A DNA stretch of 5,353 bases from Clostridia bacterium (GTDB lineage: Bacteria; Bacillota; Clostridia; UMGS1810), in assembly GCA_017629325.1 (NCBI GenBank), contig JAGBXL010000150.1:1-5353 (forward strand), in the 5' to 3' direction. Of the stretch, positions 5,343 through 5,353 are shown piece by piece. The notes under the pieces are model-generated. The model searched no databases and had not been told where the DNA came from. It was given only the letters and a program-made list of their open reading frames with translations. The position numbers were made by a program, and so were the translations under genes. The first letter of the stretch is position 1; every line of letters begins with the position of its first letter.

Positions 5343-5353
5343 TCCCTCTTAGC
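5343..5353 (+). tRNA. Possible 5' end of a tRNA gene (partial, speculative)
   Basis: The last 11 bases, TCCCTCTTAGC, fit a tRNA start: a seven-base acceptor strand (5343-5349), T8-A9 (5350-5351), then GC opening the D stem. They begin about eight bases after the predicted start of the strong promoter at 5299-5328. An acceptor strand beginning TCC is common in bacterial tRNA(Asn), which would be a striking neighbour for an Asn T-box operon. Eleven bases are too few to prove this; the stretch could be any short leader. Confidence 0.25.

Noticed and set aside
1..5353. Mobile element, CRISPR array or phage-related content
   Set aside because: No direct-repeat arrays, transposase motifs, terminal inverted repeats or att-like duplications were seen. 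The window is a compact metabolic operon.

Overview
The window is an AT-rich stretch that reads as a Gram-positive, Clostridia-like chromosome. The signs are strong GGAGG-type ribosome binding sites, sigma-A-type promoters and a long canonical T-box leader. All identified genes lie on the + strand. Genus cannot be fixed from the sequence alone.

Layout: (1) Positions 1-59 are probably the last codons of an unidentified upstream gene. (2) A TTGACA/TATAAT promoter (124-152) drives a T-box riboswitch leader (about 159-418). Nearly every canonical element of the leader can be drawn by hand: kink-turn, specifier loop, Stem I distal arm, a Stem II-type pseudoknot, Stem III, antiterminator bulge and a long intrinsic terminator. 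The specifier triplet in the expected register is AAC (Asn). (3) A four-gene operon follows: aspS (457-2241), gatC (2281-2562), a gatA-like gene (2584-3777) and gatB (3780-5219). (4) An intrinsic terminator (5231-5265) ends the operon. (5) A second strong promoter (5299-5328) lies at the right edge, followed by 11 bases that could be the 5' end of a tRNA.

Working together: the AspRS looks like a non-discriminating enzyme that would make Asp-tRNA(Asn), and GatCAB would amidate it to Asn-tRNA(Asn). Uncharged tRNA(Asn) would stabilise the antiterminator and turn the operon on, so the end product of the pathway feeds back on its own synthesis. Clostridial T-box control of transamidation operons is already known (C. 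acetobutylicum), so that logic is not new.

The unusual part is the GatA-like protein. It has 397 residues against roughly 485 for the family, and it lacks the N-terminal segment. It has Asp where the catalytic Lys should be, has lost the Gly/Ser-rich amidase signature that carries the cis-Ser, and has Asn where a conserved substrate-binding Asp is expected. The nucleophile-position Ser remains, and the frame is open with a good ribosome binding site. Its partners GatB and GatC look complete. This suggests a transamidase whose glutaminase subunit is a pseudoenzyme, working either from free ammonia or with another source of glutaminase. That is the observation most worth testing here.
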